In this document: in pieces, positions 55,278 through 63,113 of the stretch
Numbering within the stretch: the first letter of the stretch is position 1
Layout of the letters: every line of letters begins with the position of its first letter
Assembly (NCBI RefSeq): GCF_000024425.1
Contig: NC_013946.1
Coordinates: 1,550,001-1,614,000 of the forward strand
Direction of reading: 5' to 3'
DNA length: 64,000 bases
DNA from: Meiothermus ruber DSM 1279
GTDB taxonomy: Bacteria; Deinococcota; Deinococci; Deinococcales; Thermaceae
Made by a program: the position numbers and the translations under genes
The notes under the pieces: generated by a model
Databases searched by the model: none
Told to the model about the DNA's origin: nothing
The model's input: the letters and a program-made list of their open reading frames with translations, nothing else

Positions 55278-56486
55278 ATGAAAACCATCCTGGTAATCGG
55301 CGGAAACTTTGGCGGCATGACCAGCGCGTTTGAGCTAAAGCGCCGGTTGGGCAAAGAGGCCAGGGTTGTGGTGGTCTCGAGGCAGAAAGAGTTTGTCTAC
55401 ATCCCCTCGCTAATCTGGGTACCGTTTGGCCGTCGGAAGGTTTCCGATATCACCTTCGACGCTGAGCGCACCTTCCATCGTGGGGGCATCGAGTTCGTTT
55501 TGAGCGAGGCAACCAGAATAAGACCACAAGACAATACGGTTGAACTAGCCAATGGAACCGCGCTCGCCTACGACTTTCTGGTTATTGCCACAGGCGCCAG
55601 ATTGGTCTGGGACGCTATACCCGGCCTAGGGCCCAAAGGCTTTTCGCACTCCATCTTCACCCCAGCCGATGCAGAAAAAACCTACGAGGCCTACAGGCTG
55701 TTTCTGCAAGACCCGGGGCCGGTCGTCATCGGCGCCGTACCGGGCGCAAGCTGCATGGGTGCTGGCTACGAGTATCTGTTTAATTTCGATCACCAGATAC
55801 GCAAAGCCGGCAAGCGCAAACAGGTTCACATTACCTGGGTCACACCGGAACCCTGGCTCGGCCATTTTGGCATTGGCGGCATGCGCGGCGGGGAAGCCAT
55901 GCTCAAAGCTTTTATGAGGATGCAGAGCCTAGATTACCACGTCAACGCCGCCATAACCGAGGTTCGCCCCGATGGCGTGGTACTCTCTAGCGGTGAGGTG
56001 TTGCCCTCCAAGTTCACCATGCTGGTACCGCCTTTTGAGGGTGCAGAGGTGGTGAAAAACACCCCCGGGCTAACCGATGCCAAAGGCTTCGTAGAGGTAA
56101 CGGATGGCTACCAGAGCGTTCGGTATCCCAACATATTTGCAGTGGGCCTGGCAGCCAAGGTACCCAACCCTTTCAAAAACGATGTGCCCTTTGGTGTGCC
56201 CAAAACCGGCTTTCCCACCGACGAGATGGCCAAGGTTGCCGCTCGCAACATAAGCGAAATTTTGCATGGAAATCTCAACAACCTGCACTGCAAATCCTTT
56301 GGTTCCATGCCGGCGGTCTGCGTGATGGACGCCGGTAACAAAGAGGTCATCATTCTGGGCGATCGCCTGTTTCCGCCCAGGCAGTTCCAGGTGATGCTAC
56401 CCAACGTGCTGGGCGATTTCAACAAGGTGCTGGTTGAAAAGGCGCTCCTGCTTAAGTATCGCAACGGCTGGTCATTCCTGCCATAG
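55278..56486 (+). CDS. Sulfide:quinone oxidoreductase-like FAD protein
   Basis: A 402-aa flavoprotein of the SQR/FCSD/NDH-2 superfamily: dinucleotide loop VIGGNFGGMTSAFELKRRLG, FVYIPSLIWVPFG, LVIATGARLVWDAIPG, GAVPGASCMGAGYEYLFNFD, and a C-terminal amphipathic region for membrane contact. The Cys in PGASCMG matches a conserved SQR cysteine; others (LHCKSFG, AVCVMD) are candidates for the redox pair. Sulfide oxidation is likely but electron donor is not certain. GGGAG is a plausible Shine-Dalgarno. Confidence 0.83.
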   Translation: MKTILVIGGNFGGMTSAFELKRRLGKEARVVVVSRQKEFVYIPSLIWVPFGRRKVSDITFDAERTFHRGGIEFVLSEATRIRPQDNTVELANGTALAYDFLVIATGARLVWDAIPGLGPKGFSHSIFTPADAEKTYEAYRLFLQDPGPVVIGAVPGASCMGAGYEYLFNFDHQIRKAGKRKQVHITWVTPEPWLGHFGIGGMRGGEAMLKAFMRMQSLDYHVNAAITEVRPDGVVLSSGEVLPSKFTMLVPPFEGAEVVKNTPGLTDAKGFVEVTDGYQSVRYPNIFAVGLAAKVPNPFKNDVPFGVPKTGFPTDEMAKVAARNISEILHGNLNNLHCKSFGSMPAVCVMDAGNKEVIILGDRLFPPRQFQVMLPNVLGDFNKVLVEKALLLKYRNGWSFLP

Positions 56487-56499
56487 CGGCCGGGGGTAT

Positions 56500-56525
56500 C
56501 AAAAAAGCCCCGGGTTACCGGGGCT
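56500..56525 (-). terminator. Terminator of the tRNA-His/tRNA-Leu transcript
   Basis: Perfect 8-bp stem AGCCCCGG/CCGGGGCT with GTTA loop; on the minus strand it is followed by TTTTT. It also lies just beyond the convergent flavoprotein stop. Confidence 0.85.
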
Positions 56526-56528
56526 GGC

Positions 56529-56613
56529 TGGTGCGCGGAGGGGGACTTGAACCCCCACACCTTGCGGCACGAGATCCTAAGTCTCGCGTGTCTACCAATT
56601 CCACCATCCGCGC
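56529..56613 (-). tRNA. tRNA-Leu (UAG)
   Basis: An 85-nt class II tRNA with long variable arm. Acceptor GCGCGGA paired with TCCGCGC, anticodon stem CGAGA/TCTCG around CTTAGGA, T-arm GGGGG/CCCCC, and encoded CCA. Confidence 0.95.
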
Positions 56614-56645
56614 AAGGGGGGAAGGACTCCCTTCCCCATGTGCTT

Positions 56646-56723
56646 TGGGGTGAGCGATGGGACTTGAACCCACGACCCCCGGTTCCACAGACCGGTGCTC
56701 TAACCGGCTGAGCTACGCTCACC
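56646..56723 (-). tRNA. tRNA-His (GUG)
   Basis: A 78-nt tRNA including an encoded G at position -1 opposite C73, the tRNA-His identity element. Acceptor GTGAGCG/CGCTCAC, anticodon stem CCGGT/ACCGG around CTGTGGA, and encoded CCA. It is upstream of tRNA-Leu in the same transcript. Confidence 0.96.
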
Positions 56724-56743
56724 GCGTCGCAGCAGCAAAAGGT

Positions 56744-56772
56744 ATTGTAGGCTTCGCTTCTCGTATCGTCAA
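56744..56772 (-). promoter_or_regulatory. Sigma-A promoter of tRNA-His/tRNA-Leu
   Basis: On the minus strand TTGACG (56767-56772), exactly 17 bp, TACAAT (56744-56749), about 20 nt before the tRNA-His 5' end. Confidence 0.85.
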
Positions 56773-56827
56773 GCCAGACAAAATCGGTAGAATCCCAGCC
56801 CGAACAGCTCGTCCTGAACAAGCAGGA

Positions 56828-56883
56828 TTGACGACACACCCCACACATCCTATACTCGCGCCAAGGTGGCGAACGACCGTTCG
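56828..56883 (+). promoter_or_regulatory. Promoter and palindromic operator of the TetR gene
   Basis: TTGACG (56828-56833), 17 bp, TATACT (56851-56856), then a leaderless GTG at 56866. The perfect palindrome CGAACG-AC-CGTTCG (56870-56883) overlaps the first codons, just downstream of the start site, a good position for autorepression. Confidence 0.72.
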
Positions 56884-57471
56884 TTTGAAGAAGCCAGGGA
56901 AGGTAAAGCCAACCGCCGCAGCGAAATTCTCAATGCGGCCGGTCAATTATTTAGCCGACAGGGGTTTCATGCTACCTCGATGCGAGATCTGGCTAAAGCC
57001 GTGAACCTACAAGGGGGTAGCCTGTATGCCCACATTCAGTCGAAGGAGGAGGTGCTGTTTGAGCTGGTTAACCGGGCCGCGGACGAGTTTCTAAGCAGCG
57101 CCGAGGCCGTGCCTTCCGATCTTTCGCCCAGGGAACAGCTCGAGCGCCTCGTGCGGGGTCACCTCGAGGTGATCGTGCGCGAACTGGACAACGCCACGGT
57201 CTTCTTTCACGAGTGGAAGTTCCTGAACCCCGATCTGCAAAGAAAAATCACCGCCCGGCGGGATGCCTATGAAGCGCACTTCCGTAGGGTCATTGAAGCG
57301 GGCGTGCAGCAGGGTCAGTTTCAGGTTGAGGATGTCCGGCTCGCCACCCTATTTGTACTTTCGGCGCTCAACTGGACATACCATTGGTACCGTCCGGGTG
57401 GCAAGCTTACCCTCGAGGCGCTCTCAAGCCATTACTGCAAACTAATCTTCCGAACCCTCGGTGCTCAATAA
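56866..57471 (+). CDS. TetR-family transcriptional regulator
   Basis: A 201-aa repressor. N-terminal helix-turn-helix RRSEILNAAGQLFSRQGFHATSMRDLAKAVNLQGGSLYAHIQSKEEVLFELV (about 17-65), then an all-helical ligand domain with WKFLNPDLQRKITARRDAYE typical of acyl-CoA/fatty-acid responsive TetR proteins. GTG start, leaderless, with a palindromic operator in its own first codons. Its targets are unknown; the B12-mutase and AhpD-like genes encoded convergently next door are candidates only by position. Confidence 0.9.
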   Translation: MANDRSFEEAREGKANRRSEILNAAGQLFSRQGFHATSMRDLAKAVNLQGGSLYAHIQSKEEVLFELVNRAADEFLSSAEAVPSDLSPREQLERLVRGHLEVIVRELDNATVFFHEWKFLNPDLQRKITARRDAYEAHFRRVIEAGVQQGQFQVEDVRLATLFVLSALNWTYHWYRPGGKLTLEALSSHYCKLIFRTLGAQ

Positions 57472-57491
57472 ATAGGGTGCTGTATGCATGG

Positions 57492-57668
57492 CTAGCGAGG
57501 CCCGCGGGCCAGCAGGTTGGCAAAGCCCAGCGCCAGAATCAGCACCATGCCCAGCGCCCAGTACGGAAAGGCGGCAGAAATCCAGCCCTGCCACTGGGCA
57601 AGGTAGACCAGCGCGCCCACCAGGACTGCAATCAGGGCCCATAGACCAAACGGTTTCAGTCCTTCCAT
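57492..57668 (-). CDS. Small two-helix membrane protein
   Basis: A 58-aa protein starting MEGLKPFGLWALIAVL. Two hydrophobic helices (about residues 8-25 and 35-53) are separated by AQWQGWISAAFPYW. No family recognised. It begins 9 nt after the stop of the AhpD-like gene and is probably translated from the same mRNA. It is too short for most gene callers, but the hydrophobic pattern and codon use match a real gene. Confidence 0.6.
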   Translation of the reverse strand: MEGLKPFGLWALIAVLVGALVYLAQWQGWISAAFPYWALGMVLILALGFANLLARGPR

Positions 57669-57677
57669 AACACCCGC

Positions 57678-58322
57678 CTATTTTTTATCGCGATGCAGAT
57701 GGTAGTAGATCTCATTGGGCACCCAGCCCATGGCGTTGGCGATGCGGTTGGTAAAGTTGAACATAGCCGCAACCTGGGCCGCTTCGAAAATGGCCTCGTC
57801 GGAAAGCCCAATGGCCCGCAACATCTGCACATCGGCGGAACTCATCGAGGCGGAGTCCACGGTGATCTGGTAGGCGAACTCCAGCAGCGCATGCTCTCGA
57901 GGGGTCAGGTGGGCCCTTCGATAGTTGGCCGCAAGCACATCCGGTAAAACAGGGTCGCCGGTAATCTCGCGCAGGTAGGCCGAGTGCGAGGCTAAGCAGT
58001 ACTCGCACTCGTTGGCCGAAGAGACCACCACTGCAATCATCTCGCGTTCTTTGCGGGTCAGGTGGCTCTGGTCTTCGTTGCGCATCAAAAAGTCGTAGTA
58101 GCGAAACCAACGCAGGAAGTGTTCAGGGGTGAGGGCAAAGTTACGGGCCACGTTGGGGATGAAGCCGGTTTTTTCCTTGAACTTGCCAAACAACACCCGG
58201 ACATCCTCGGGTACTTCGCTTTCCTCGGGCACCCTGACCCATGCGGTGGGCTTTACCTGCGGCTTGGCCTTGGAAGCGGTTTTTTTGCCGCTGGCCCTGG
58301 AGGTTTTTCGAGGGGTTGTCAT
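57678..58322 (-). CDS. AhpD/carboxymuconolactone-decarboxylase-like peroxidase-related protein
   Basis: A 214-aa protein with a Lys/Ala-rich N-terminal tail (residues 1-25) and a CMD/AhpD domain. The active-site CxxC with downstream His is in SSANECEYCLASHSAYLRE. The fold matches uncharacterised peroxidase-related enzymes. It probably acts as a thiol-dependent alkylhydroperoxidase. It lies 19 nt downstream of the B12-domain gene in the same direction. Confidence 0.87.
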   Translation of the reverse strand: MTTPRKTSRASGKKTASKAKPQVKPTAWVRVPEESEVPEDVRVLFGKFKEKTGFIPNVARNFALTPEHFLRWFRYYDFLMRNEDQSHLTRKEREMIAVVVSSANECEYCLASHSAYLREITGDPVLPDVLAANYRRAHLTPREHALLEFAYQITVDSASMSSADVQMLRAIGLSDEAIFEAAQVAAMFNFTNRIANAMGWVPNEIYYHLHRDKK

Positions 58323-58341
58323 GATCTATCTCCCGGACGGC

Positions 58342-58755
58342 TCAGCCCTGGGCTGCCCAGCGTTGCGGGGTGGCCTGGCGTAGGAACTCCACAATGTCCT
58401 GGGTGCTGGTACCGGGGCCAAACACCGCGGCCACGCCCATCGCTTTGAGATGGGGCACGTCCTCGTCGGGGATGATGCCCCCACCAAAGAGCAAAATGTC
58501 GTCGGCACCCTGCTCCTTGAGCAGGCGGCGCACCTCGCCAAAGTAGTGCATATGGGCCCCCGACAGCACCGACAAGCCAATGGCGTCCACGTCTTCTTGC
58601 AGGGCCGCCGAGACGATCATCTCCGGGGTTTGTCGCAGACCGGTGTAGATCACCTCCATGCCGGCATCGCGCAAGGCCCTGGCCACCACCTTGGCCCCGC
58701 GATCGTGACCGTCCAGGCCGGGCTTGGCAATGAGCACCCGTATTCTTCTGTCCAT
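58342..58755 (-). CDS. Methylmalonyl-CoA mutase B12-binding domain protein
   Basis: A 137-aa free-standing cobalamin-binding domain: [42 protein letters not shown] has the DxHxxG base-off motif, followed by SVLSGAH and [10 protein letters not shown] (SxL and GG motifs). It pairs with a separate large subunit of adenosylcobalamin-dependent acyl-CoA mutase, not found here. Leaderless: TAAGAT (58762-58767, minus) is 6 nt before the ATG. Confidence 0.93.
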   Translation of the reverse strand: MDRRIRVLIAKPGLDGHDRGAKVVARALRDAGMEVIYTGLRQTPEMIVSAALQEDVDAIGLSVLSGAHMHYFGEVRRLLKEQGADDILLFGGGIIPDEDVPHLKAMGVAAVFGPGTSTQDIVEFLRQATPQRWAAQG

Positions 58756-58859
58756 ACGCCTATCTTACGGCAGGCTGCCAAAAGCAACCAGGCAGGCGCA
58801 AATCACCCACAACCCCTTACAGCACAGCCAAAGGCCCTTGGGGGATTCGATGGCGTGCG

Positions 58860-59342
58860 TCAGGCTGTGGAGGCTGAAAGTTTTGGCGAATGGTGCGCTT
58901 TCTCGAGGTGTTCCTTGAACTGTTCAAAGGTTACCTTGAGCAGCTTGTTGGGTTCGCCAAAGAGCGTGGCGTACCACTCGGCGGCCTTGTCCAGCAGGGG
59001 GCTGTCGTAGTGGGGCTGACCCTCGAAGAGGAGCTCGAGGTGGGTGCCCCCATCCTCGGTTTCGCTCAGGCGCAACCAGCCCGAAATTTCCAGGTTGTGC
59101 GGCACCCCCGGCACGCTGCGGAATTCTAAGAACTCGGGGGGGCGGCGCTGGGTGGCCTCGGCCACCCAGACCAGATCCACCGGCGGCTGCCCCCGCGCCC
59201 GGAAGCGCCAGGCCGAGCCCTCGCGGCTCACCTCCTTGATGGCCTTGGCCCAGACCGGCCAGTTCGAGAAGTCCTGGAAAGCCGCCCAAACCGCCTCGCG
59301 TGGGGCCCGGATGTTGAGCACCAACTCCTCCCTGAAACGCAT
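58860..59342 (-). CDS. SRPBCC/START-like polyketide-cyclase-family protein
   Basis: A 160-aa helix-grip protein: FREELVLNIRAPREAVWAAFQDFSNWPVWAKAIKEVSREG, then WRFRARGQPPVDLVWVAEA and SETEDGGTHLELLFEGQPHYDSPLLDKAAEWYATLF. Such proteins bind hydrophobic ligands; no specific role can be given. The ATG at 59342 follows a GGGAGG Shine-Dalgarno; the longer reading frame upstream is not supported. Confidence 0.78.
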   Translation of the reverse strand: MRFREELVLNIRAPREAVWAAFQDFSNWPVWAKAIKEVSREGSAWRFRARGQPPVDLVWVAEATQRRPPEFLEFRSVPGVPHNLEISGWLRLSETEDGGTHLELLFEGQPHYDSPLLDKAAEWYATLFGEPNKLLKVTFEQFKEHLEKAHHSPKLSASTA

Positions 59343-59459
59343 GGCTACCTCCCTTGGTGGATTACGCGCACGGCGGAAAGAGAACGAGTACAAGTTGGGG
59401 TAAGTGTATGGTGCCATAGAAAGGTGTACGGGCGGTGAAGCCTGGATTACACTACAGGG

Positions 59460-60791
59460 ATGATGAAGGTGCACGTGATTGGAGCTGGCCTGTCGGGTGC
59501 GGAGGCGGCGTTTACAGCGGCCCGGCTGGGGGCACAGGTTCGGCTGTATGAGATGCGGCCCCGGCGCATGACCCCCGCCCACCAGACCGGACACTTTGCT
59601 GAGTTGGTCTGCTCCAATAGCCTGGGGGGTGAGGGCGAGACCAACGCAAAAGGCTTGTTGCAGGCTGAGCTGCGGGCTGCCGGCTCGCTAGTGATGCAGG
59701 CTGCCGACCACAACCGGGTTCCGGCGGGCGGGGCGCTGGCGGTAGAGCGGGAAGGGTTTTCGCAGGAGATTACCCGGCGGCTCGAGGCCCATCCGAACAT
59801 TGAGGTGGTGCGGGAAGAGCTAACGAGGATTCCTCCGGACGGCATTACCGTGCTGGCGACCGGCCCGCTCACCTCCGATGCCCTCGCGGAGCACCTGCGC
59901 GCGCTGCTGGGCGATGAATTCCTGGGGTTCTACGATGCCGCCGCGCCGGTGGTGCTGGGCGAGAGCATCAACATGGAAGTGGTCTACCGGGCCGGGCGGT
60001 ACGGCCAGAGCGCCGACTATTTGAACTGCCCCCTCAACGAGGAGCAGTACCGCCGGTTTTACGAGGTGCTAAGCCAGGCCCGCAAGCACACCCCCCACGA
60101 GTGGGAGAAGCTCGAGTTCTTCGAGGGCTGCATGCCCATCGAGGAAATTGCCCGCCGCGGCTTCGACACCCCGCGCTTTGGCCCCATGAAGCCGGTGGGC
60201 CTGCCCGACCCCCGAACCGGCCAGGAGCCCTACGCCGTGGTGCAGCTGCGGGCCGAGGATCGGCGCGGCCAGATGTGGAGCCTGGTGGGCTTCCAGACCG
60301 GATTGAAGTGGGGCGACCAGAAGCTGGTGGTGCAGAGCATACCGGGCCTGGAGAACGCCGAGATCGTGCGCTACGGGGTGATGCACCGCAACACCTACCT
60401 GTGCGCCCCCCGGCTGATTGAACCGACCCTGCAGTTCCGGGCGCACCCGAACCTGCTGGTAAGCGGGGTGCTGTGCGGGGTGGAGGGTTACCTCGAGTCC
60501 GCAGCCACCGGCTTTCTGGCCGGCCTCAACGCGGCCCGGCTGGCCCAGGGTCAGGAAGCCCTGGTTCCACCCGAAGCGACGATGCTGGGCGGCCTGGTGC
60601 GGTACCTGGCCAGCGCCAACCCCGACAACTTCCAGCCTATGAACGCCAACTGGGGGCTGGTGCCCGCCGAGGTCGGCAAGGGCAAAAAGTCCGAGAAACG
60701 GGCCCGGATGTTCCACCGGGGCCTGGCCGAGTTTCGGGCCTGGCTGGCCCGGTCGGTGGGCCTGGTTAGCGAGGAAATACTGGCAGGTTGA
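59460..60791 (+). CDS. trmFO: tRNA (uracil-54-C5)-methyltransferase, folate-dependent
   Basis: A 443-aa FAD/folate enzyme that makes ribothymidine-54 in tRNA. N-terminal FAD loop HVIGAGLSGAEAAFTAARLGAQV, ELVCSNSLGGEGETNAKGLLQAELR, the catalytic Cys region EFFEGCMPIEEIARRG, and LVSGVLCGVEGYLESAATGFLAGLNAARL. Leaderless: TACACT (59448-59453) is 6 nt before the first ATG, with a second ATG one codon later. Its 3' end overlaps the convergent gene by 26 nt. Confidence 0.96.
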   Translation: MMKVHVIGAGLSGAEAAFTAARLGAQVRLYEMRPRRMTPAHQTGHFAELVCSNSLGGEGETNAKGLLQAELRAAGSLVMQAADHNRVPAGGALAVEREGFSQEITRRLEAHPNIEVVREELTRIPPDGITVLATGPLTSDALAEHLRALLGDEFLGFYDAAAPVVLGESINMEVVYRAGRYGQSADYLNCPLNEEQYRRFYEVLSQARKHTPHEWEKLEFFEGCMPIEEIARRGFDTPRFGPMKPVGLPDPRTGQEPYAVVQLRAEDRRGQMWSLVGFQTGLKWGDQKLVVQSIPGLENAEIVRYGVMHRNTYLCAPRLIEPTLQFRAHPNLLVSGVLCGVEGYLESAATGFLAGLNAARLAQGQEALVPPEATMLGGLVRYLASANPDNFQPMNANWGLVPAEVGKGKKSEKRARMFHRGLAEFRAWLARSVGLVSEEILAG

Positions 60792-61242
60792 GGGCGGCCA
60801 GGCTGGCGTACACCACCTGCCAGCCCTGCTCGCCGAACACCAACTGGGCCTCGCCGCTGCGCCGCACCGGACTGCCGTCCAGCACGGCCAGCAGGCTGAA
60901 GCGCAGGGTGGCCTGGTTGCCCGCCAGCCGGGTTTGCAGGTTCTCGAGGCTAAACCCATCCAGCCGAACCCCGCTGCGGCCAAACGCCGCTGAAGGGTTC
61001 CGCAGGAAGCGCTGGCTCCAGACCGGGTCGTTGCACTTCAGGCCCTCGAACACCTGGCGCAGGGCGTTCTCGGCCAGCAGAGCCGAAGGTTGGGGGCGCA
61101 GGTTGGGGTCGGGGCGGGCAATGGCCTCGAGGGCGGCCCTGGCCCAGTGGCAGGGCGGCACATCCACAAAGGGCGAGGTGCCCGCCGCAGGCTGTGCCAG
61201 CGAAAAGCCCCCCAGGAGAAACAGGGCCACGAGCTTTTGCAT
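60766..61242 (-). CDS. Secreted protein of unknown function with one SLH-like motif
   Basis: A 158-aa exported protein. Signal peptide MQKLVALFLLGGFSLAQP, then FVDVPPCHWARAALEAI resembling the beginning of an S-layer-homology module, and a C-terminal domain (LRFSLLAVLDGSPVRRSGEAQLVFGEQGWQVVYASL) that looks like a small beta-rich fold. Two cysteines may pair. It ends inside trmFO (26-nt overlap). Confidence 0.65.
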   Translation of the reverse strand: MQKLVALFLLGGFSLAQPAAGTSPFVDVPPCHWARAALEAIARPDPNLRPQPSALLAENALRQVFEGLKCNDPVWSQRFLRNPSAAFGRSGVRLDGFSLENLQTRLAGNQATLRFSLLAVLDGSPVRRSGEAQLVFGEQGWQVVYASLAALNLPVFPR

Positions 61243-61318
61243 AGCCTCAAAGTGACAGATGGGGCGGCTTTCCGCAAGGGAACCGAATACCTTTCGGAGT
61301 AGGTATAAACTGTGCAAG

Positions 61319-62629
61319 ATGGAACGTAAATACTTTGGAACCGACGGGGTGCGGGGCGTGGCCGGGGAGCCACCGCTGACGCCCGAGTTTGTGCTCAAGC
61401 TGGGCCAGGCAGCAGGGGCGTTCTTTAAAAGCACGGTCAAGCGGCCGGTAATTTTGCTGGGCAAAGACACCCGCCAGTCCTGCGACATGCTCGAGGCTGC
61501 CCTGGCCGCGGGCCTGATGTCCCAGGGCGTGCAGGTCGAACACCTGGGGGTGCTGCCCACCCCGGGGGTGGCCTACCTGACCAAGGCCCTGGAGGCCACC
61601 GCCGGCGTGATGATCTCCGCCAGCCACAACCCCTACCAGGACAACGGCATCAAGTTTTTTAGCGCTGCGGGCGACAAGCTGCCCGACCAGGCTGAAAGCG
61701 AGATCGAGGGCCTGCTGGAACGCGAGTTCAAGACCGATGGCATCGGCACGGTCTCCGACTTCCGCGAGGCCGAGCGGATGTACCTGGACTTCCTGTCTTC
61801 CAAAGGAAGCAGCCTGGAAGGGCTCAAGGTGGCCCTCGACACCGCCAACGGGGCCACCTATCGCCTGGCCCATCGGCTATTCCAGCGGCTGGGGGCCGAG
61901 GTGTTCGTGATGTTCAACACCCCCGATGGGCGCAACATCAACAAAGGCTGCGGTTCGACCCACCCTGAGTTTTTGCGCCAGCAGGTGGTGGAGATGGGCT
62001 TTGACCTGGGGGTGGCCTTCGACGGCGACGGCGACCGGGCCATCCTGGTAGACCGGCAGGGGCGCGAGTTTCACGGCGACCACGTGCTCTACCTGAACGC
62101 CCTGGTACGACGCGAGCCGGGGGTGGTGGGCACCCTGATGAGCAACATGGGCCTCGAGGTCAAACTGCGCGAGGCCGGCATCAACTTCTACCGCACCGCG
62201 GTGGGCGACCGCTACGTCTATGAGAAACTCAAGGCCTCGGCCCTGACCCTGGGCGGGGAGCAGAGCGGCCACGTGCTCTTCCTCGACCACGCCCCCACCG
62301 GCGACGGCATGCTCACGGCCATCCTGACCCTGAAGGCCATGCGCGAGTCCGGGCGCGACCTTTCCGAGTGGTACGAGGCCCTGCCCATGTACCCGCAGAT
62401 TCTGAAGAATGTGCGGGTCTCGGATAAACAAAAGGTCATGCAGCAGCCCGAGCTGCACCAGGCCATCCAGGAGGCCGAGCAAAAGCTATCGGGCCAGGGG
62501 CGGGTCAACGTGCGCCCCTCCGGCACCGAGCCGCTGGTGCGGGTGATGGTGGAAGGCCCCGCCGAACTGATCGAGCCGGTTTCCTCGGAACTGGTAGCGC
62601 TGGTAGAGCGCCTGGGAAGCGCCAGCTAG
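61319..62629 (+). CDS. glmM: Phosphoglucosamine mutase
   Basis: A 436-aa alpha-D-phosphohexomutase converting glucosamine-6-P to glucosamine-1-P for peptidoglycan. N-terminal KYFGTDGVRG, active-site phosphoserine in GVMISASHNPYQDNGIKFF, Mg loop AFDGDGDRA, sugar loop GGEQSGHV and phosphate loop RPSGTEPLVRVMVEG. Leaderless: TAAACT (61306-61311) is 7 nt before the ATG. Confidence 0.97.
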   Translation: MERKYFGTDGVRGVAGEPPLTPEFVLKLGQAAGAFFKSTVKRPVILLGKDTRQSCDMLEAALAAGLMSQGVQVEHLGVLPTPGVAYLTKALEATAGVMISASHNPYQDNGIKFFSAAGDKLPDQAESEIEGLLEREFKTDGIGTVSDFREAERMYLDFLSSKGSSLEGLKVALDTANGATYRLAHRLFQRLGAEVFVMFNTPDGRNINKGCGSTHPEFLRQQVVEMGFDLGVAFDGDGDRAILVDRQGREFHGDHVLYLNALVRREPGVVGTLMSNMGLEVKLREAGINFYRTAVGDRYVYEKLKASALTLGGEQSGHVLFLDHAPTGDGMLTAILTLKAMRESGRDLSEWYEALPMYPQILKNVRVSDKQKVMQQPELHQAIQEAEQKLSGQGRVNVRPSGTEPLVRVMVEGPAELIEPVSSELVALVERLGSAS

Positions 62630-62630
62630 T

Positions 62631-63035
62631 ATGAAGGTACGCCTGCCCATTACCGTCCGCTACGCCGAGACCGACGCCATGGGGGTGGTGCACCACAGCA
62701 GCTATGTGATCTGGCTCGAGGCCGCGCGGGTGGAGTGGCTCAACCAGATTGGGCTTCCCTATACCCAGATTGAAGCCCAGGGCCTGGCCTTTGCCGTGGT
62801 GGAAATTGGCCTAACCTACCGCAGCCCGGCCCGGTTCGGCGACACGGTCGAGGTCGAAACCTGGCTCAGCGAGGCCACCTCGCGCACGTTGCAGTACCGC
62901 TACCGGGTCTGGAAGGGCCAAACCCTGCTGGCCGAAGGCTTTACCCGCCACCTTTGCCAGGACACCAGGGGCAAAGCGGTGCGGATTCCCGCTGCCGTTG
63001 CAGAACCCCTACATAGGCATCTGCTGTCAGACTGA
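62631..63035 (+). CDS. 4-Hydroxybenzoyl-CoA/YbgC-type acyl-CoA thioesterase
   Basis: A 134-aa hot-dog thioesterase: VRYAETDAMGVVHHSSYVIWLEAARVEWL contains the conserved Asp and His, followed by VEIGLTYRSPARFGDTVEVETWL. It hydrolyses acyl-CoA; in gamma-proteobacteria relatives belong to the Tol-Pal locus, but no tol genes are here. It begins 1 nt after the glmM stop, so it is co-transcribed. Confidence 0.9.
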   Translation: MKVRLPITVRYAETDAMGVVHHSSYVIWLEAARVEWLNQIGLPYTQIEAQGLAFAVVEIGLTYRSPARFGDTVEVETWLSEATSRTLQYRYRVWKGQTLLAEGFTRHLCQDTRGKAVRIPAAVAEPLHRHLLSD

Positions 63036-63113
63036 ACCCAGCCCGGCCCCACCCCGGGAAGATTGGCCGGCGAGCTAGCAGCCCCCAGCGGCGTGATAAA
63101 CTTAGGGCCGACC

